Assembly: GCA_045130235.1 (NCBI GenBank)
Contig: JBGUPJ010000034.1
Coordinates: forward strand, 1 to 64,000
Reading direction: 5' to 3'
From: UBA1756 sp045130235
GTDB taxonomy: Bacteria; Bacteroidota; Bacteroidia; Bacteroidales; WCHB1-69
Length of the DNA: 64,000 nt
Shown in pieces: positions 35,212 to 44,857 of this stretch. A program made the translations under genes and the position numbers. Numbering within the stretch: position 1 is the first letter of the stretch; each line of letters begins with the position of its first letter. The notes under the pieces are model-generated. The model saw only the letters and a list, made by a program, of their open reading frames with translations. It was not told the origin of the DNA and searched no databases.

Positions 35212-35928
35212 ATGAAAACCACCGCAATGATCTTCGCCGCGGGCCTCGGCACCCGCCTCTATCCACTCACCAAAGACCGTCCCAAGGCCCTCGTGGAGGT
35301 GAACGGCAAAACCCTGCTCGAAACGGTCATCCAGCGCATCACCGATGCCGGCATCCATGACATCGTGGTCAACATCCACCACTTCAGCGACTTAATGAAG
35401 CAGTTCATCGCCACTCACTCGTTCGATGCCGACATCCGCATCTCCGACGAGACCGACCTGCTGCTCGACACCGCCGGCGGACTCAAATTCGCCGAACCGC
35501 TCTTCCAAAACAGCGACCATATTCTGCTCCATAATGTGGACATTCTTTCCAATATCAATCTTAACCAATTGATAAACTATCATTTGCGGAGCAATGCCAT
35601 GGCCACTTTGGCGGTACGTGAACGCACCACTTCGCGCTATCTGCTATTTGAGCACGACACCATGCGGCTGTGCGGGTGGGAGAATGTAAAAAGCGGAGAG
35701 AAACGGGTGGAAATGCCCATGCAGCACGAATATCCGTTGGGTTTCAGCGGCATTCACGTGGTGCGCCGCGACATCCTCGACCACATCCCTGCCGGTGTGA
35801 AACTCTCGATGACCCCGCTGTACATTGACCTTGCCTCCCGGTACCTGATTCAGGGCTACCTGCACCAGCAAGACGACTGGATGGATGTGGGGAAATATGA
35901 GGATGTGGTGAAACTGATGTCAAAATAG
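35212..35928 (+). CDS. Sugar-1-phosphate nucleotidyltransferase (MurU/GlmU-like)
   Basis: The product is 238 residues, a single nucleotidyltransferase domain. The nucleotide-binding loop FAAGLGTRLYPLT (8-20) with RPKALVEV follows the GxGxRxxPxTxxxPK pattern. The DTAGG (about 84) and HNVDILSN (metal-binding Asp) motifs fit. There is no C-terminal hexapeptide acetyltransferase domain. Best matches in type are N-acetylmuramate-1-phosphate uridylyltransferase and mannose-1-P guanylyltransferase; the substrate is not certain. Confidence 0.85.
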   Translation: MKTTAMIFAAGLGTRLYPLTKDRPKALVEVNGKTLLETVIQRITDAGIHDIVVNIHHFSDLMKQFIATHSFDADIRISDETDLLLDTAGGLKFAEPLFQNSDHILLHNVDILSNINLNQLINYHLRSNAMATLAVRERTTSRYLLFEHDTMRLCGWENVKSGEKRVEMPMQHEYPLGFSGIHVVRRDILDHIPAGVKLSMTPLYIDLASRYLIQGYLHQQDDWMDVGKYEDVVKLMSK

Positions 35929-35940
35929 AATTCAACGGCT

Positions 35941-36690
35941 ATGATTAGCAAGAATAAAATATCAGAACTCAAAAAATTGTCGCAGAAGAAGTTCCGTGCA
36001 GAAAGCGGACTTTTTATTGTGGAGGGTACCAAGTCGGTGGAGGATCTGCTGGCTTCGTCGCTGCCTGTGGAGGAGCTTTTCGCCACCACGAGCTGGCTGC
36101 AGGCGCACCACGGCCAGCTCGCTGGCATCACTGCAGTTGAAGTTACCGACACCGAGCTGGAGCGCATCACCGCGCTGACCACCCCGCAGCAGGTGCTGGC
36201 CGTGGTGCGCACCCCGCACTTCACCCCCGCCGACCTCGACTTCGAGGATGCCCTGCTCGTGCTCGACGGCATCCGCGACCCGGGCAACCTCGGCACCATC
36301 CTCCGCACGGCCGACTGGTTCGGTTTCCGGCAAGTACTCTGCTCTCCCGACTGCGTGGAGTGGACCAATCCCAAGACTGTGCAGGCCACCATGGGCTCGT
36401 TTGCACGGGTAAAGGTAGTGTATGCCAACCTGCCCGAATGCTTGTCGCAGCCGCAGGTGCAAGGCCGTATTTTTGGCACGTTCATGCAAGGCAATGCGAT
36501 TCAAAATATTGATTTCCAGAAGAATGATGTTCTGGTAATTGGCAACGAAGGAAAAGGCATCTCGCCCGAGGTAGCCCAGTGCGTGCAGCAGCGTGTAAGC
36601 GTGCCGCTCGCCTCCGCCAACCCGAGCCATGCCGAGTCGCTTAACGCCTCCATTGCCGCTGCCATCGTGATGTATGAGTTCAGAAGATAA
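35941..36690 (+). CDS. TrmH/SpoU family RNA 2'-O-methyltransferase
   Basis: The product is 249 residues. An N-terminal substrate-binding domain (about 1-95) precedes a SPOUT methyltransferase domain: LDGIRDPGNLGTILRTADWFG (motif 1), VIGNEGKGIS (motif 2) and VPLASANPSHAESLNASIAAAI (motif 3, trefoil knot). It methylates a ribose in rRNA or tRNA; the target is unknown. It begins 12 bp after the nucleotidyltransferase. Confidence 0.92.
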   Translation: MISKNKISELKKLSQKKFRAESGLFIVEGTKSVEDLLASSLPVEELFATTSWLQAHHGQLAGITAVEVTDTELERITALTTPQQVLAVVRTPHFTPADLDFEDALLVLDGIRDPGNLGTILRTADWFGFRQVLCSPDCVEWTNPKTVQATMGSFARVKVVYANLPECLSQPQVQGRIFGTFMQGNAIQNIDFQKNDVLVIGNEGKGISPEVAQCVQQRVSVPLASANPSHAESLNASIAAAIVMYEFRR

Positions 36691-36711
36691 AATGTTCCAA
36701 CCTATCCTATT

Positions 36712-37542
36712 ATGAAAACCCCTCTTTTCACCTTCGTTCTGTTCCTGCTGACCATCAGCAGTTTTGCTCAAGAATCTTCTTCCGAGCCACCACGTAAAAA
36801 TGGGGTCACGGTTTCTGATACCCTTATCAAGGGCATCCCGTTCCAACGCTATCAATACCACTTTGAGTCGCCCGACCGAGATCTGGATTACACCCTTATA
36901 TTGCCCATGCCAGAAAACGACATTGTTGTGTCGAAAATCAGGCGCACACTGCTTGGCGAGGATTATACGGGTAATTATGAGCAGCAGTTGCGGGATGAGT
37001 ATGCTGCCGACAGCATGGAAGCCACGTTAAAAGTTCCTGAAGAGGGCGAAGAACCTAAGGCTCCCTTTGAAAATGAGGATTATGTCAGTGTTATTTTTGA
37101 AATCCATCCCAACCTGATAGAAAAAGATTTAATCGGCTTCACTTCATACGTCAATGAGTATTTCGGTGGGGCTTCGCATCCCACATGGGCGTTTTTCTTC
37201 TATGTCTTTAACCGTTCAACAGGCGAGCAAATTTCTCAAGATGATATTTTGGATGCCTCGGCAGAGAAGCGCCAAATTGTGGCTCGCAAATTGTATACGC
37301 TTTTGAAGGAGTACACGGAGGAAGAGGATGACGGCGAACAGGATGTGCTGTATATGCTCAACAACAATTTTTATTTTACGGATAAAGAATTGGTTTATGC
37401 CTATACCCCCTACGAGGTAGCGGCCTACATGTATGGCGAGCCGGAATTGTCGCTGCCCAAGAAATGGCTGAAGCCCTACCTCAATCCCGACGGGCCGCTG
37501 TACCAGTATTGGTTTGGGAAAAAGAAGGGGAAGAAGAAGTAA
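36712..37542 (+). CDS. RsiV/DUF3298 family secreted protein
   Basis: The product is 276 residues: a signal peptide (ends SFAQ), a DUF4163-like N-terminal part, and a C-terminal DUF3298 domain with YFGGASHPTW and the LVYAYTPYEVAAYMYGEPELSLP signature. RsiV proteins are lysozyme-sensing anti-sigma factors in Gram-positives, but in Bacteroidota the domain occurs without the sigma-binding part, as here. The very basic tail (KKKGKKK) is unusual. Role unknown. Confidence 0.8.
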   Translation: MKTPLFTFVLFLLTISSFAQESSSEPPRKNGVTVSDTLIKGIPFQRYQYHFESPDRDLDYTLILPMPENDIVVSKIRRTLLGEDYTGNYEQQLRDEYAADSMEATLKVPEEGEEPKAPFENEDYVSVIFEIHPNLIEKDLIGFTSYVNEYFGGASHPTWAFFFYVFNRSTGEQISQDDILDASAEKRQIVARKLYTLLKEYTEEEDDGEQDVLYMLNNNFYFTDKELVYAYTPYEVAAYMYGEPELSLPKKWLKPYLNPDGPLYQYWFGKKKGKKK

Positions 37543-37633
37543 CGGGGCTGGCTCCTTTTTTCATTTTGTTGGCATATTCTGCCTTGAAATGAGATTTTTT
37601 GTCCCAATGTAATGCTATTTAAAAAAATATCAT

Positions 37634-37641
37634 TACTTTTG
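37634..37641 (+). promoter_or_regulatory. -7 element for the HicB-like gene
   Basis: TACTTTTG followed by CAGC, about 20 bp ahead of the start codon, so the leader is very short. Confidence 0.6.
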
Positions 37642-37661
37642 CAGCACTGAAATCTAAAAAA

Positions 37662-38066
37662 ATGGAAAAGAGAATAGCGAAAGCCCACGTGGAATGTAAT
37701 AACAAAGGATGGTACTCTGTTTATACAAAAGAGAGTTTTCCATTCGGATTTTTTGGCGAAGGACGCAATGCTGACGAGGCGATGCGGGACTTTTTACAAG
37801 TATTCGAAGCCATGAATGAAGCCCATCAACACGATACGGGAGAGAAAATTGTGGTTGAATTTGAGTTTGTTTACGATGCATCGGCATTCCTTCAGCACTA
37901 TAAAGGATTGCTCACACTTTCAGGACTTTCGCGTATGACAGGCATCAATAAAGGACAGCTGTCGCAATATGTCTGCGGCCGGCGTCATCCATCGCCCCGT
38001 ACCAATGAACGGATGCGGCAGTCGGTGCGACGCTTCGCAGAAGAGCTCGCCAATGCGATGGGATGA
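37662..38066 (+). CDS. HicB-like DNA-binding protein, orphan
   Basis: The product is 134 residues. The N-terminal ~75 residues form a HicB-like partial-RNase-H fold (GWYSVYTKESFPFGFFGEGRNADEAM). The C-terminal part (about 85-130) is an HTH: LSGLSRMTGINKGQLSQYVCGRR. This is the layout of a HicB antitoxin, but no hicA-sized gene flanks it on either side. It may be a solitary regulator or the surviving half of a toxin-antitoxin pair. Confidence 0.78.
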   Translation: MEKRIAKAHVECNNKGWYSVYTKESFPFGFFGEGRNADEAMRDFLQVFEAMNEAHQHDTGEKIVVEFEFVYDASAFLQHYKGLLTLSGLSRMTGINKGQLSQYVCGRRHPSPRTNERMRQSVRRFAEELANAMG

Positions 38067-38081
38067 CGATGGTGTTGTGAA

Positions 38082-38825
38082 CTATCGCTCGAAAATCTTG
38101 CATTTCGCCAGTCCCCATTTCTGCCAGCGGTAGCAGAAGGAGGTGTGGATGACGCCAAAGCCATACTGGCAGCTGCGCTTGAAATTGATGGACGAAGCCT
38201 CCGGAAAATATTTGGTGGGACAAGTGATCTCGGCAATCTCATAGCCGGCGTAGAAAATCTGTGCTAACATCTGGTTGTCGAACACAAAATCGTCGGAGTC
38301 GGCCATGAAGTTGATGTTTTCGAGCACCTCTTTCGAGAAGGCGCGATAGCCGGTGTGGTATTCAGCCAGTTTCTGGTTCATTACGAAGTTCTGGAGGGCG
38401 GTGAGGCACCGGTTGAAGAAATATTTGTAGAGGGGCATTCCACCCTTGCGGGCACCCTTGCCGAGGATGCGCGAGCCGAGCACCACAGGATACACGTTGT
38501 TGGCAATCAGGTGGCACATCGACTCAATGAGTCGTGGATCGTACTGATAATCAGGATGCAGCATCACCACGATGTCGGCACCGAGCGACAGGGCCGTCTG
38601 GTAGCAGGTTTTCTGGTTGCCGCCGTACCCCTTGTTCCGGTCGTGCTGGATGATATGCTGGATGCCGAGTTTTTTGCCCACCTCCACGGTGTCATCGTGC
38701 GAACAGTCGTCCACCAGCACCACCTCATCCACGATGTCGAAAGGAATCTCGCGGTAGGTCTTTTCGAGGGTGTCGGCGGCGTTGTAGGCTGGTAAAACAA
38801 CGCAGATTTTCTTGTTTTTAAGCAT
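38082..38825 (-). CDS. Family 2 glycosyltransferase
   Basis: The product is 247 residues with a GT2 N-terminal Rossmann-like domain: VVLPAYNAADTLEKT, LVDDCSHDDT and HPDYQYDP as the metal-binding segment. There is no transmembrane region, unlike DPM1/ArnC proteins with membrane tails, so it acts on the cytosolic face. It probably transfers a sugar to polyprenyl phosphate (dolichyl-phosphate mannosyltransferase-like); the sugar is not known. The stop is close to the oppositely oriented HicB-like gene, 15 bp away. Confidence 0.88.
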   Translation of the reverse strand: MLKNKKICVVLPAYNAADTLEKTYREIPFDIVDEVVLVDDCSHDDTVEVGKKLGIQHIIQHDRNKGYGGNQKTCYQTALSLGADIVVMLHPDYQYDPRLIESMCHLIANNVYPVVLGSRILGKGARKGGMPLYKYFFNRCLTALQNFVMNQKLAEYHTGYRAFSKEVLENINFMADSDDFVFDNQMLAQIFYAGYEIAEITCPTKYFPEASSINFKRSCQYGFGVIHTSFCYRWQKWGLAKCKIFER

Positions 38826-38865
38826 CGCAGAAATTTTAAGATGCCAGTTTTACGATATATAAATA

Positions 38866-38895
38866 ATGTTTCGCCGACTTGCGCCGGCGAAACAT
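38866..38895. terminator. Hairpin after aminotransferase gene
   Basis: A perfect 11-bp stem (38866-38876 with 38885-38895) has an 8-nt loop. The long T run lies on the plus-strand side and only a weak T-rich tail follows on the minus side, so efficiency for the upstream minus-strand gene is uncertain. Confidence 0.6.
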
Positions 38896-38922
38896 ATTTT
38901 TTTTCATGATATGCGCACGCGG

Positions 38923-40236
38923 TTACTGGTGATTCTCGTGGAACAGCTTGGCGCGTTCTTCGAGATCCGGGAACTGGTTGCGGTTGACCAACGACACGCA
39001 GGCGCGCAAGCCTTCGGTACGGGTACTGTTGCAGGAGGCCAATGAGATGGCGCTGATGCCGTAGTACAGAAGCTCGTGGAGCAATTGCTCACCCGTGAGA
39101 CCGGGGTAGGAGAGGGTGAAGTAGAATCCGTCGGCAATCTCTTCCGCACCGTCGTGGTCGTACACAATCTGGAAACCATTATCAGTGAAGATTTTCTTCA
39201 TGATATGAGCCTTCTCGGCATACTCTTTCACATCGTCGAGGTAGTTGTATGTGCCGTCGTTGCAGGCTTTGAAGATGGCGGCGAGGGCGAACTGTGCCGA
39301 GTGGGAAGTTCCTGAGCTGATGGCATATACGGCACCGTTGATCATGGCACGGCGCAATACAGACTGGCTGAAATAGGGTACCAGGTCGGGGAACTCGCGG
39401 GCACCGAATTTGTCGGACAGTGCCAGCACGGCGATACGCTCGCCGGCATAGCTGAAAGCCTTGGAGCCGGAAATCATGAGGGCGTAGTTGTCGGTGTATT
39501 TACCCACAGAAGGCTGGAAGGGCGGTACGCCAGGCTTCGAGATGTCGCGGCGGAAGTCCATGCCGAAGTAGGCAAGGTCTTCAATCACGCACACATCGTA
39601 CTGGGTAGCCAGCTCGCCGATGATGCGCAGCTCCTCGTCGGTGAAGCAGATCCACGACGGGTTGTTGGGGTTGGAGTAGATGATGGAGTGGATGTTGCCC
39701 TTCTTCAGGTAGCTTTCGAGTTTGTCGCGCAGTTTCGCGCCACGGAAGTCATACACATCGAAAGTCTCATACTTGAGACCGAGGATTTTGTGCTGGTTTT
39801 TCTGCACCGGGAAGCCGGGGTCGATGAAGAGGGTGGTGTCTTTCTGTTTCTCGCGGCGGGCGAGGGTCATGAAGCTCACCAGACCGGCCATCATCGAGCC
39901 GACGGTCGGGAAGCAGGACTCCGGCGAGATGTCCAAGTCGATGAAGTTCTTGATGAAACGGGAGGCCTCCTTCTTCAGGTCGGGGGTTCCGTCGAGGTCG
40001 GGATAGATGGTGGCGATGCCGTTTTTCAGGGCCTCCACCTGGGCTTCCACACCAATTTTGCAGGCGGGAATGCCGGGAATGCCCATCTCCATACGCACGA
40101 ACTTCGTGCCGGAAGCATTCTCAATGTCGTTGATGAGTCGTTTGATTTCACGGATAGATGCCTTGCCCACCTCTTTGATGCTGTTCTGGGCAATCATTTG
40201 GTCAACAAGACTGCGGTCGATAGGAGTGTTTTTCAC
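38923..40236 (-). CDS. PLP-dependent class I/II aminotransferase
   Basis: The product is 437 residues, a fold-type I aminotransferase: SNPNNPSW (substrate/PLP Asn), VIEDLAYFGMDFR (Asp and Tyr), SGSKAFSYAGERI (PLP Lys) and a C-terminal Arg region (LASCNSTRTEGLRACVS). It is most like aspartate/LL-diaminopimelate aminotransferase-type enzymes of Bacteroidales. The amino donor is not predictable. It lies 50 bp downstream of the T9SS esterase on the same strand. Confidence 0.88.
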   Translation of the reverse strand: MKNTPIDRSLVDQMIAQNSIKEVGKASIREIKRLINDIENASGTKFVRMEMGIPGIPACKIGVEAQVEALKNGIATIYPDLDGTPDLKKEASRFIKNFIDLDISPESCFPTVGSMMAGLVSFMTLARREKQKDTTLFIDPGFPVQKNQHKILGLKYETFDVYDFRGAKLRDKLESYLKKGNIHSIIYSNPNNPSWICFTDEELRIIGELATQYDVCVIEDLAYFGMDFRRDISKPGVPPFQPSVGKYTDNYALMISGSKAFSYAGERIAVLALSDKFGAREFPDLVPYFSQSVLRRAMINGAVYAISSGTSHSAQFALAAIFKACNDGTYNYLDDVKEYAEKAHIMKKIFTDNGFQIVYDHDGAEEIADGFYFTLSYPGLTGEQLLHELLYYGISAISLASCNSTRTEGLRACVSLVNRNQFPDLEERAKLFHENHQ

Positions 40237-40286
40237 GATATAATTTTTTTAATGATTAATATCTAAGCGATGTTAACGTGGGAAAA

Positions 40287-41435
40287 TTAGCGGCTGATGA
40301 CCACTTTGGAGGTCATGGATTGTCCGTCGTGGAAGAGAATCTGGGCGGTGTAAAGTCCTTGTGAGATAGCCGACACGTTGAGGGTGGAGGTGGTGGAGGT
40401 CATCACCTGCTGGCCGAGGTCGTTGAAGAGGCGCACCTCGCTGATGCCTTCGCCTTCAATGGTGAGGGTGTTGTGGGCAGGGTTGGGGTAGATGTTCACT
40501 TCGTGGGCATTCTCCTCAATGCCAGTGGTATTGCCGGCGAAGAAGTTGTAGATTTCGGTCGTGTAGTCGATGTCGTTGTTGGGGGTGTAGTACCAGGTGT
40601 GGTCGCCGCCGTTCACTTTGATGAAGACGGTGCGGGTGCCGTTGGTGCCGCCCGTATATTCGTAGCGCTCAAAGGTGAGACCATCGTTCATGTTGTCGGG
40701 GTAGTTGTAGGTGGTAGGAGTGGCAGAGCACTGGTTGTAATTGCGCCAGTATTCAACGGTGGCTTCTGCGCCGAGACCCACACTCACAGAGGTTACGCTG
40801 AGGTTGAAGTCAGCATTCTCGTAGCCTACCGTACCGTCGGCGGTGCCGTGGATGTGCATGGCGCTCACATGACCGGTAGGTGTGTTGCCCTGAACAACAT
40901 TGCCCACCGTGCCGCTTACTGAAGCGATGGCTTTGATACGGTCGCCGTGCTCAATGGCCAAACGATTGCTCATGAAGCCGCCCATGGAGAAACCTGTGAC
41001 AAACACATTGTTGGCGTCAGCATTGCTGTTGGCGATGAGGTCGTCGAGAATGGCCATGATGAAGCCGGAGTCGTCCACATCCTCATTGATGTTGAGGTCC
41101 ATGCCGTACAGAGATGCGTGGATGCCTGAGTTCCATGCAGTGCCCATGGAGTAACCCATGACAGAGGCTTCCAGTGCTTGCGGGGTGATGACGATCCAGC
41201 CGTGCTGGTCGGCAATCTGCTTGAAGCCGGTGGAGTTGAACATGTTGCTCATATCGTCGCCCAGTCCGTGCAGCACGAAAAGTACCGGTGCGGGAGATTG
41301 CACGTTGGCGGGGATGTACTCAATGTACTGGCGCTCCACGCCGCCGAATTGCATGGTTTTGTTGGTCTGCCCCGATTGTGCATTCAGGGTGACAACTGCG
41401 ATGATGAGGGTCAATAAGGTGAAGAACTTTTTCAT
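40287..41435 (-). CDS. T9SS-exported PHB-depolymerase-like esterase (paralogue)
   Basis: The product is 382 residues with a signal peptide (ends LNAQ), then an alpha/beta hydrolase domain closely similar to the one at 9663-11354: FVLHGLGDDMS, GFSMGGFMSN (nucleophile), HGTADGT and GGDHTWY. It lacks the FN3-like module and goes straight into a T9SS sorting domain (IYPNPAHNTLTI, GLYTAQI, TSKVVISR). The pair probably arose by duplication with different tails. Confidence 0.9.
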   Translation of the reverse strand: MKKFFTLLTLIIAVVTLNAQSGQTNKTMQFGGVERQYIEYIPANVQSPAPVLFVLHGLGDDMSNMFNSTGFKQIADQHGWIVITPQALEASVMGYSMGTAWNSGIHASLYGMDLNINEDVDDSGFIMAILDDLIANSNADANNVFVTGFSMGGFMSNRLAIEHGDRIKAIASVSGTVGNVVQGNTPTGHVSAMHIHGTADGTVGYENADFNLSVTSVSVGLGAEATVEYWRNYNQCSATPTTYNYPDNMNDGLTFERYEYTGGTNGTRTVFIKVNGGDHTWYYTPNNDIDYTTEIYNFFAGNTTGIEENAHEVNIYPNPAHNTLTIEGEGISEVRLFNDLGQQVMTSTTSTLNVSAISQGLYTAQILFHDGQSMTSKVVISR

Positions 41436-41468
41436 AATATGATATTTTATTAATTGATTTTCAAAGAT

Positions 41469-42842
41469 TTATTCTTTAATATTTTGGGATGCCAATTGCA
41501 GAAACTCTTCGTCCACATGGAAGATGCGGGCGATGGTGAGCGCCTCTGCGGGCACTTCATCGGAGGTGGTCTCCACCAGCGTATAGTCCATATATTGTCC
41601 CAGAATTCTTGGGGTGATGTTGTCGGTCATGCGGTGGGTCATCAGCCCTTTCACCCGCAGCCGTCTGCAGGTAGTAGCCACCCCGCTGTAGTGGGTGGTC
41701 ACCACCGCCATCACGTTGTATTTCTGCATCATCGTGACAAAAGCGTTCACGATGCGACGTCCCTCGTCGGGGTTGGTGGTGCGGGCCAGCTCGTCCACCA
41801 ACGCCAGGATGCGGCTGTCGGTCTTCGAGCGGGTGAGAATCTCGTTCACGGCCAGCATTTCCGCCGCAAAGGAGGAGAGTCCGTGCTGCTCGGTCTGCTG
41901 GTCGTCAATCACACAAAAAACTTCATTCACCGGCATCACGGTGGCTTGGGCTGCCGGCACGTAAAAACCGAACTGGAACATATATTGTGCCACCGCTAAA
42001 GATTTCAGTAGCACGGTCTTACCCGACATGTTGGCTCCCGTGATGAGGCAGGGCTGCTGCTCCAGCCGGATGTCAACGGGCTGGAATTTTGCGCCCTGTT
42101 CGGCCATCAGCTGCACCAGCTGCGGGTGGAAAAGTCCTTGGTAGCAAGTCTCGGTCTCCGAAATTTCGGGTTTGGTCAGTTGCCATGCCATGGCCATCTG
42201 CGCCTTGGCGTTCAGCACGTCGAGCGCCCCGATGTGCTGCAGGTTGTAGAGCAGGCTGTCGGTATAAGGCTGTAGTTGTTCGGTAAGTCGTTGCCGTACA
42301 GAGTCTTCCAGCTGCTCGGCCTCCCACAACAACTTCTCGCGTTCTGTGTCGTCAACAGTCTGGTTCATCTGCTTCCGCAAATCTTCTAACTCGGGCTGAT
42401 AGCACGAATAGACGTAGAAATGGGCGATACGACTTCCTTCCGGGTCGAGGGTGTCGATCACTTTCGAGAGGTCGTAGAGGTTCTCTTGCTGGTAGTTAGC
42501 ATCCAGCAGAATCTGGCGAACCTTCTGGGCGGCGAGCGCGAATTTCTTCAATTCAAAAAACTCAATATCGTCCAGCACATGCAACTCTTTGAGGTTGCGG
42601 AGGGTCTGGGTGATGTCGTTGATGTCGTGCAGTACGGCCACCAGCTCGCGGGCGGCATCCGCATGTTCTTGAAGGAAACAGATATGCGTCTCCATCCTGT
42701 CAAGGTTCTGCTGCAGTTGCTGCGGGTTGGTCATCAGCGGCTGGTTCAGCAGTAGGGTTCTTCCCCACGACGAACACACCAGCACGTTCTCAACAACGTA
42801 CTGCATCCCACGATATTTTCTGATGACTTCCTTGACAAGCAT
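41469..42842 (-). CDS. MutS-like ATPase (core plus ATPase domain only)
   Basis: The product is 457 residues. It has MutS core/lever helices (about 30-260) and the ATPase domain: Walker A TGANMSGKTVL, LSSFAAEM, Walker B ALVDELARTTNP and VTTHYSG. It lacks the N-terminal mismatch-recognition domain, so it is not the mismatch-repair MutS. A related short MutS-like ATPase is the lysine 5,6-aminomutase reactivase KamC, but no lysine-fermentation genes flank it. ATG at 42842 is preferred; a longer start would overlap yidC. It starts 8 bp after the yidC stop. Confidence 0.82.
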   Translation of the reverse strand: MLVKEVIRKYRGMQYVVENVLVCSSWGRTLLLNQPLMTNPQQLQQNLDRMETHICFLQEHADAARELVAVLHDINDITQTLRNLKELHVLDDIEFFELKKFALAAQKVRQILLDANYQQENLYDLSKVIDTLDPEGSRIAHFYVYSCYQPELEDLRKQMNQTVDDTEREKLLWEAEQLEDSVRQRLTEQLQPYTDSLLYNLQHIGALDVLNAKAQMAMAWQLTKPEISETETCYQGLFHPQLVQLMAEQGAKFQPVDIRLEQQPCLITGANMSGKTVLLKSLAVAQYMFQFGFYVPAAQATVMPVNEVFCVIDDQQTEQHGLSSFAAEMLAVNEILTRSKTDSRILALVDELARTTNPDEGRRIVNAFVTMMQKYNVMAVVTTHYSGVATTCRRLRVKGLMTHRMTDNITPRILGQYMDYTLVETTSDEVPAEALTIARIFHVDEEFLQLASQNIKE

Positions 42843-42850
42843 GATGGAGC

Positions 42851-44839
42851 CTATTTTTTCTTCTGCTGTTGCAGTTGCTGCTGCTGTTTGATCATTTTTT
42901 CCATACGTTCCTGCCATCTGCTTTTCTTCACAGGCTTCACCATGTTGGCCTGCATCTGCTTGAGCAGTTTTTCTTCATTGATGGTAACACGGAAAATCCA
43001 CATCTGGAAGAAGGTGATGAGGTTGATAAGCAGGTAGTAGTACAACAATGCGGAAGAGAAGCTGTTGAACATGGGCAGGAAGAGGATGGGCATGAGGTAC
43101 ATCATCCATTTCATCATCTTCATCTGATCCCCATTACCCATTGACATCAGACGGTTGTTGAGCCATGTGTAAACCAATGTGGCCGCTGTCATCAATAAGG
43201 TGAAGAGGCTCACGTGGTCGCCGTAGAACGGAATGCTGAAGCTGAGGTCGAGGATGGAGTCGTAGGTGGAGAGGTCTTCCGCCCAGAGGAAGCTCTGCTG
43301 GCGCAGCTCGTAGGCGGCGGGGAAGAAGCGGAACATGGCGATGAGGATCGGCATCTGGATGAGCATCGGCAGACAGCCGCCCATCGGACTCACACCGGCC
43401 TTCTTGTATAGAGTCATCGTGGCCTGCTGCTTTTTCATGGCATCCTCCGGCTTGGGGTACTTGGCATTTATTTCCTCCATCTGCGGCTTCAGCACGCGCA
43501 TCTTGGCGGAAGAGAGATAGGTCTTGTATGCCAGCGGGAAGATGACTAATTTAATGAAAATACTGAGTATCAGAATGATAATGCCGTAATTCAACCCGTA
43601 TGCATCCAGCCAGTTAAAGATGGGGATGATGACCCCGCGGTTGATCCACTGGAGAAGGAAGAAGCCCCATCCCAGCGGGATGAGTCGTTCAAACTTCAAG
43701 TTTTCTCCATTCTCATTCTTGTATTGTTTCAACAGTTTGTATTGGTTGGGTCCATAATACATCTGCATAGAGAATACGCCCTTGTCGTAATCCTTCACCT
43801 CAATATCAAGATCCGCATTCATGCGTTTCAACAGCGGGTCGTTTTCGCCATGGTTGTCCATCTCCACCACCAGATTGCCCTGCTTGAAATGGCCATTCTT
43901 TGCCACAAGGATGGAGGTGAAGAACTGCTGCTTGAACGATACCCATTTCAGTTTGAAGTTCGCCGCTTTTTTGTCCGACTCATTCTCTTTCAGATTTTTC
44001 ACCTCATCGTTGTTATCCATGAAGTACAGCGTGGTGAGGCGGCGTTCGGCCTCTATGTTTTTCTCCACGGTGTAGAGGGAAGCGTTCCATTTGATGCTGG
44101 TGGAAGATCTTTTGGCGATATAGGGCGCCATGTTCTGGAATTTCACATCATAATCCAGCATATAGTCATCGGCATCAAACGTGTAGTCGAAAAGGATATA
44201 TGCACTGGTATCCATCACGCATTCCGACATGGTGACGCTGGTATCTGCCTTCAGCGGATGGAGATAAAGCTTGAGGTGAGCCTTCTTCGATTTCACATCC
44301 AACGTATCCTTTTCTGCGGTAAAATAGCAATTTTCTGTGGATACTGTGTTGAAATTCATATCGTTAAAGGTGAGAGCCAGCTTGTTGCTGTTCGCCTCGT
44401 ACATATAGAGGTCTTTCGGTTTTTCACCTTTGGGGGCATATTTATAGATGTCCTTCAGCTTGATGGATTTCAAATAACCGCCTTTACGTGAGAAGCAGTA
44501 CTCGGCCTTGTTGGTCCTGACAACAAAATCGTTAGTTTTGTTGGTGTCTGTATAGGAGAAGGTGGCGTATTCTTGCTCTTTTTGAGGGTTTTCAAGCTCT
44601 GTGGTATCTGTCGTAGCGGTGGCCATAATGCCAGTGTCGGCAGCCAGCCCCGTGGTGTCGCCCGCTATTGTGTCGTTGAGATTTGCGGTCTGGGCCTCAG
44701 AAGCCTTTTTCTTGGCTTCTTTTTCCATTTGCTCCTGCTGCTGTTGGTTTCTCTCCTTTGCTTGGCGCGAAGTATAAAAGCTATAACCGATGAAGACAGC
44801 AAAGATAAGCAGCAGTCCAATAATTGTTTTTTTGTCCAT
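42851..44839 (-). CDS. yidC: Membrane protein insertase YidC
   Basis: The product is 662 residues: an N-terminal transmembrane helix, a large periplasmic P1 domain (about 80-370), then the conserved 5-helix core. Core features visible are the GWGFFLLQWINR segment, LVIFPLAYKTYLSSAKMRVLKPQM, GGCLPMLIQMPI and the C-terminal basic, Gln-rich tail. It inserts inner-membrane proteins with or without Sec. It lies in a minus-strand run between an HdrA-like flavoprotein and the MutS-like gene. Confidence 0.96.
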   Translation of the reverse strand: MDKKTIIGLLLIFAVFIGYSFYTSRQAKERNQQQQEQMEKEAKKKASEAQTANLNDTIAGDTTGLAADTGIMATATTDTTELENPQKEQEYATFSYTDTNKTNDFVVRTNKAEYCFSRKGGYLKSIKLKDIYKYAPKGEKPKDLYMYEANSNKLALTFNDMNFNTVSTENCYFTAEKDTLDVKSKKAHLKLYLHPLKADTSVTMSECVMDTSAYILFDYTFDADDYMLDYDVKFQNMAPYIAKRSSTSIKWNASLYTVEKNIEAERRLTTLYFMDNNDEVKNLKENESDKKAANFKLKWVSFKQQFFTSILVAKNGHFKQGNLVVEMDNHGENDPLLKRMNADLDIEVKDYDKGVFSMQMYYGPNQYKLLKQYKNENGENLKFERLIPLGWGFFLLQWINRGVIIPIFNWLDAYGLNYGIIILILSIFIKLVIFPLAYKTYLSSAKMRVLKPQMEEINAKYPKPEDAMKKQQATMTLYKKAGVSPMGGCLPMLIQMPILIAMFRFFPAAYELRQQSFLWAEDLSTYDSILDLSFSIPFYGDHVSLFTLLMTAATLVYTWLNNRLMSMGNGDQMKMMKWMMYLMPILFLPMFNSFSSALLYYYLLINLITFFQMWIFRVTINEEKLLKQMQANMVKPVKKSRWQERMEKMIKQQQQLQQQKKK

Positions 44840-44857
44840 GGGTAAAAATATGGGTGA

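Noticed and set aside
41469..42842. Mismatch-repair MutS
   Set aside because: The mismatch-recognition domain is missing and the protein is half length; only the core and ATPase domains are present.
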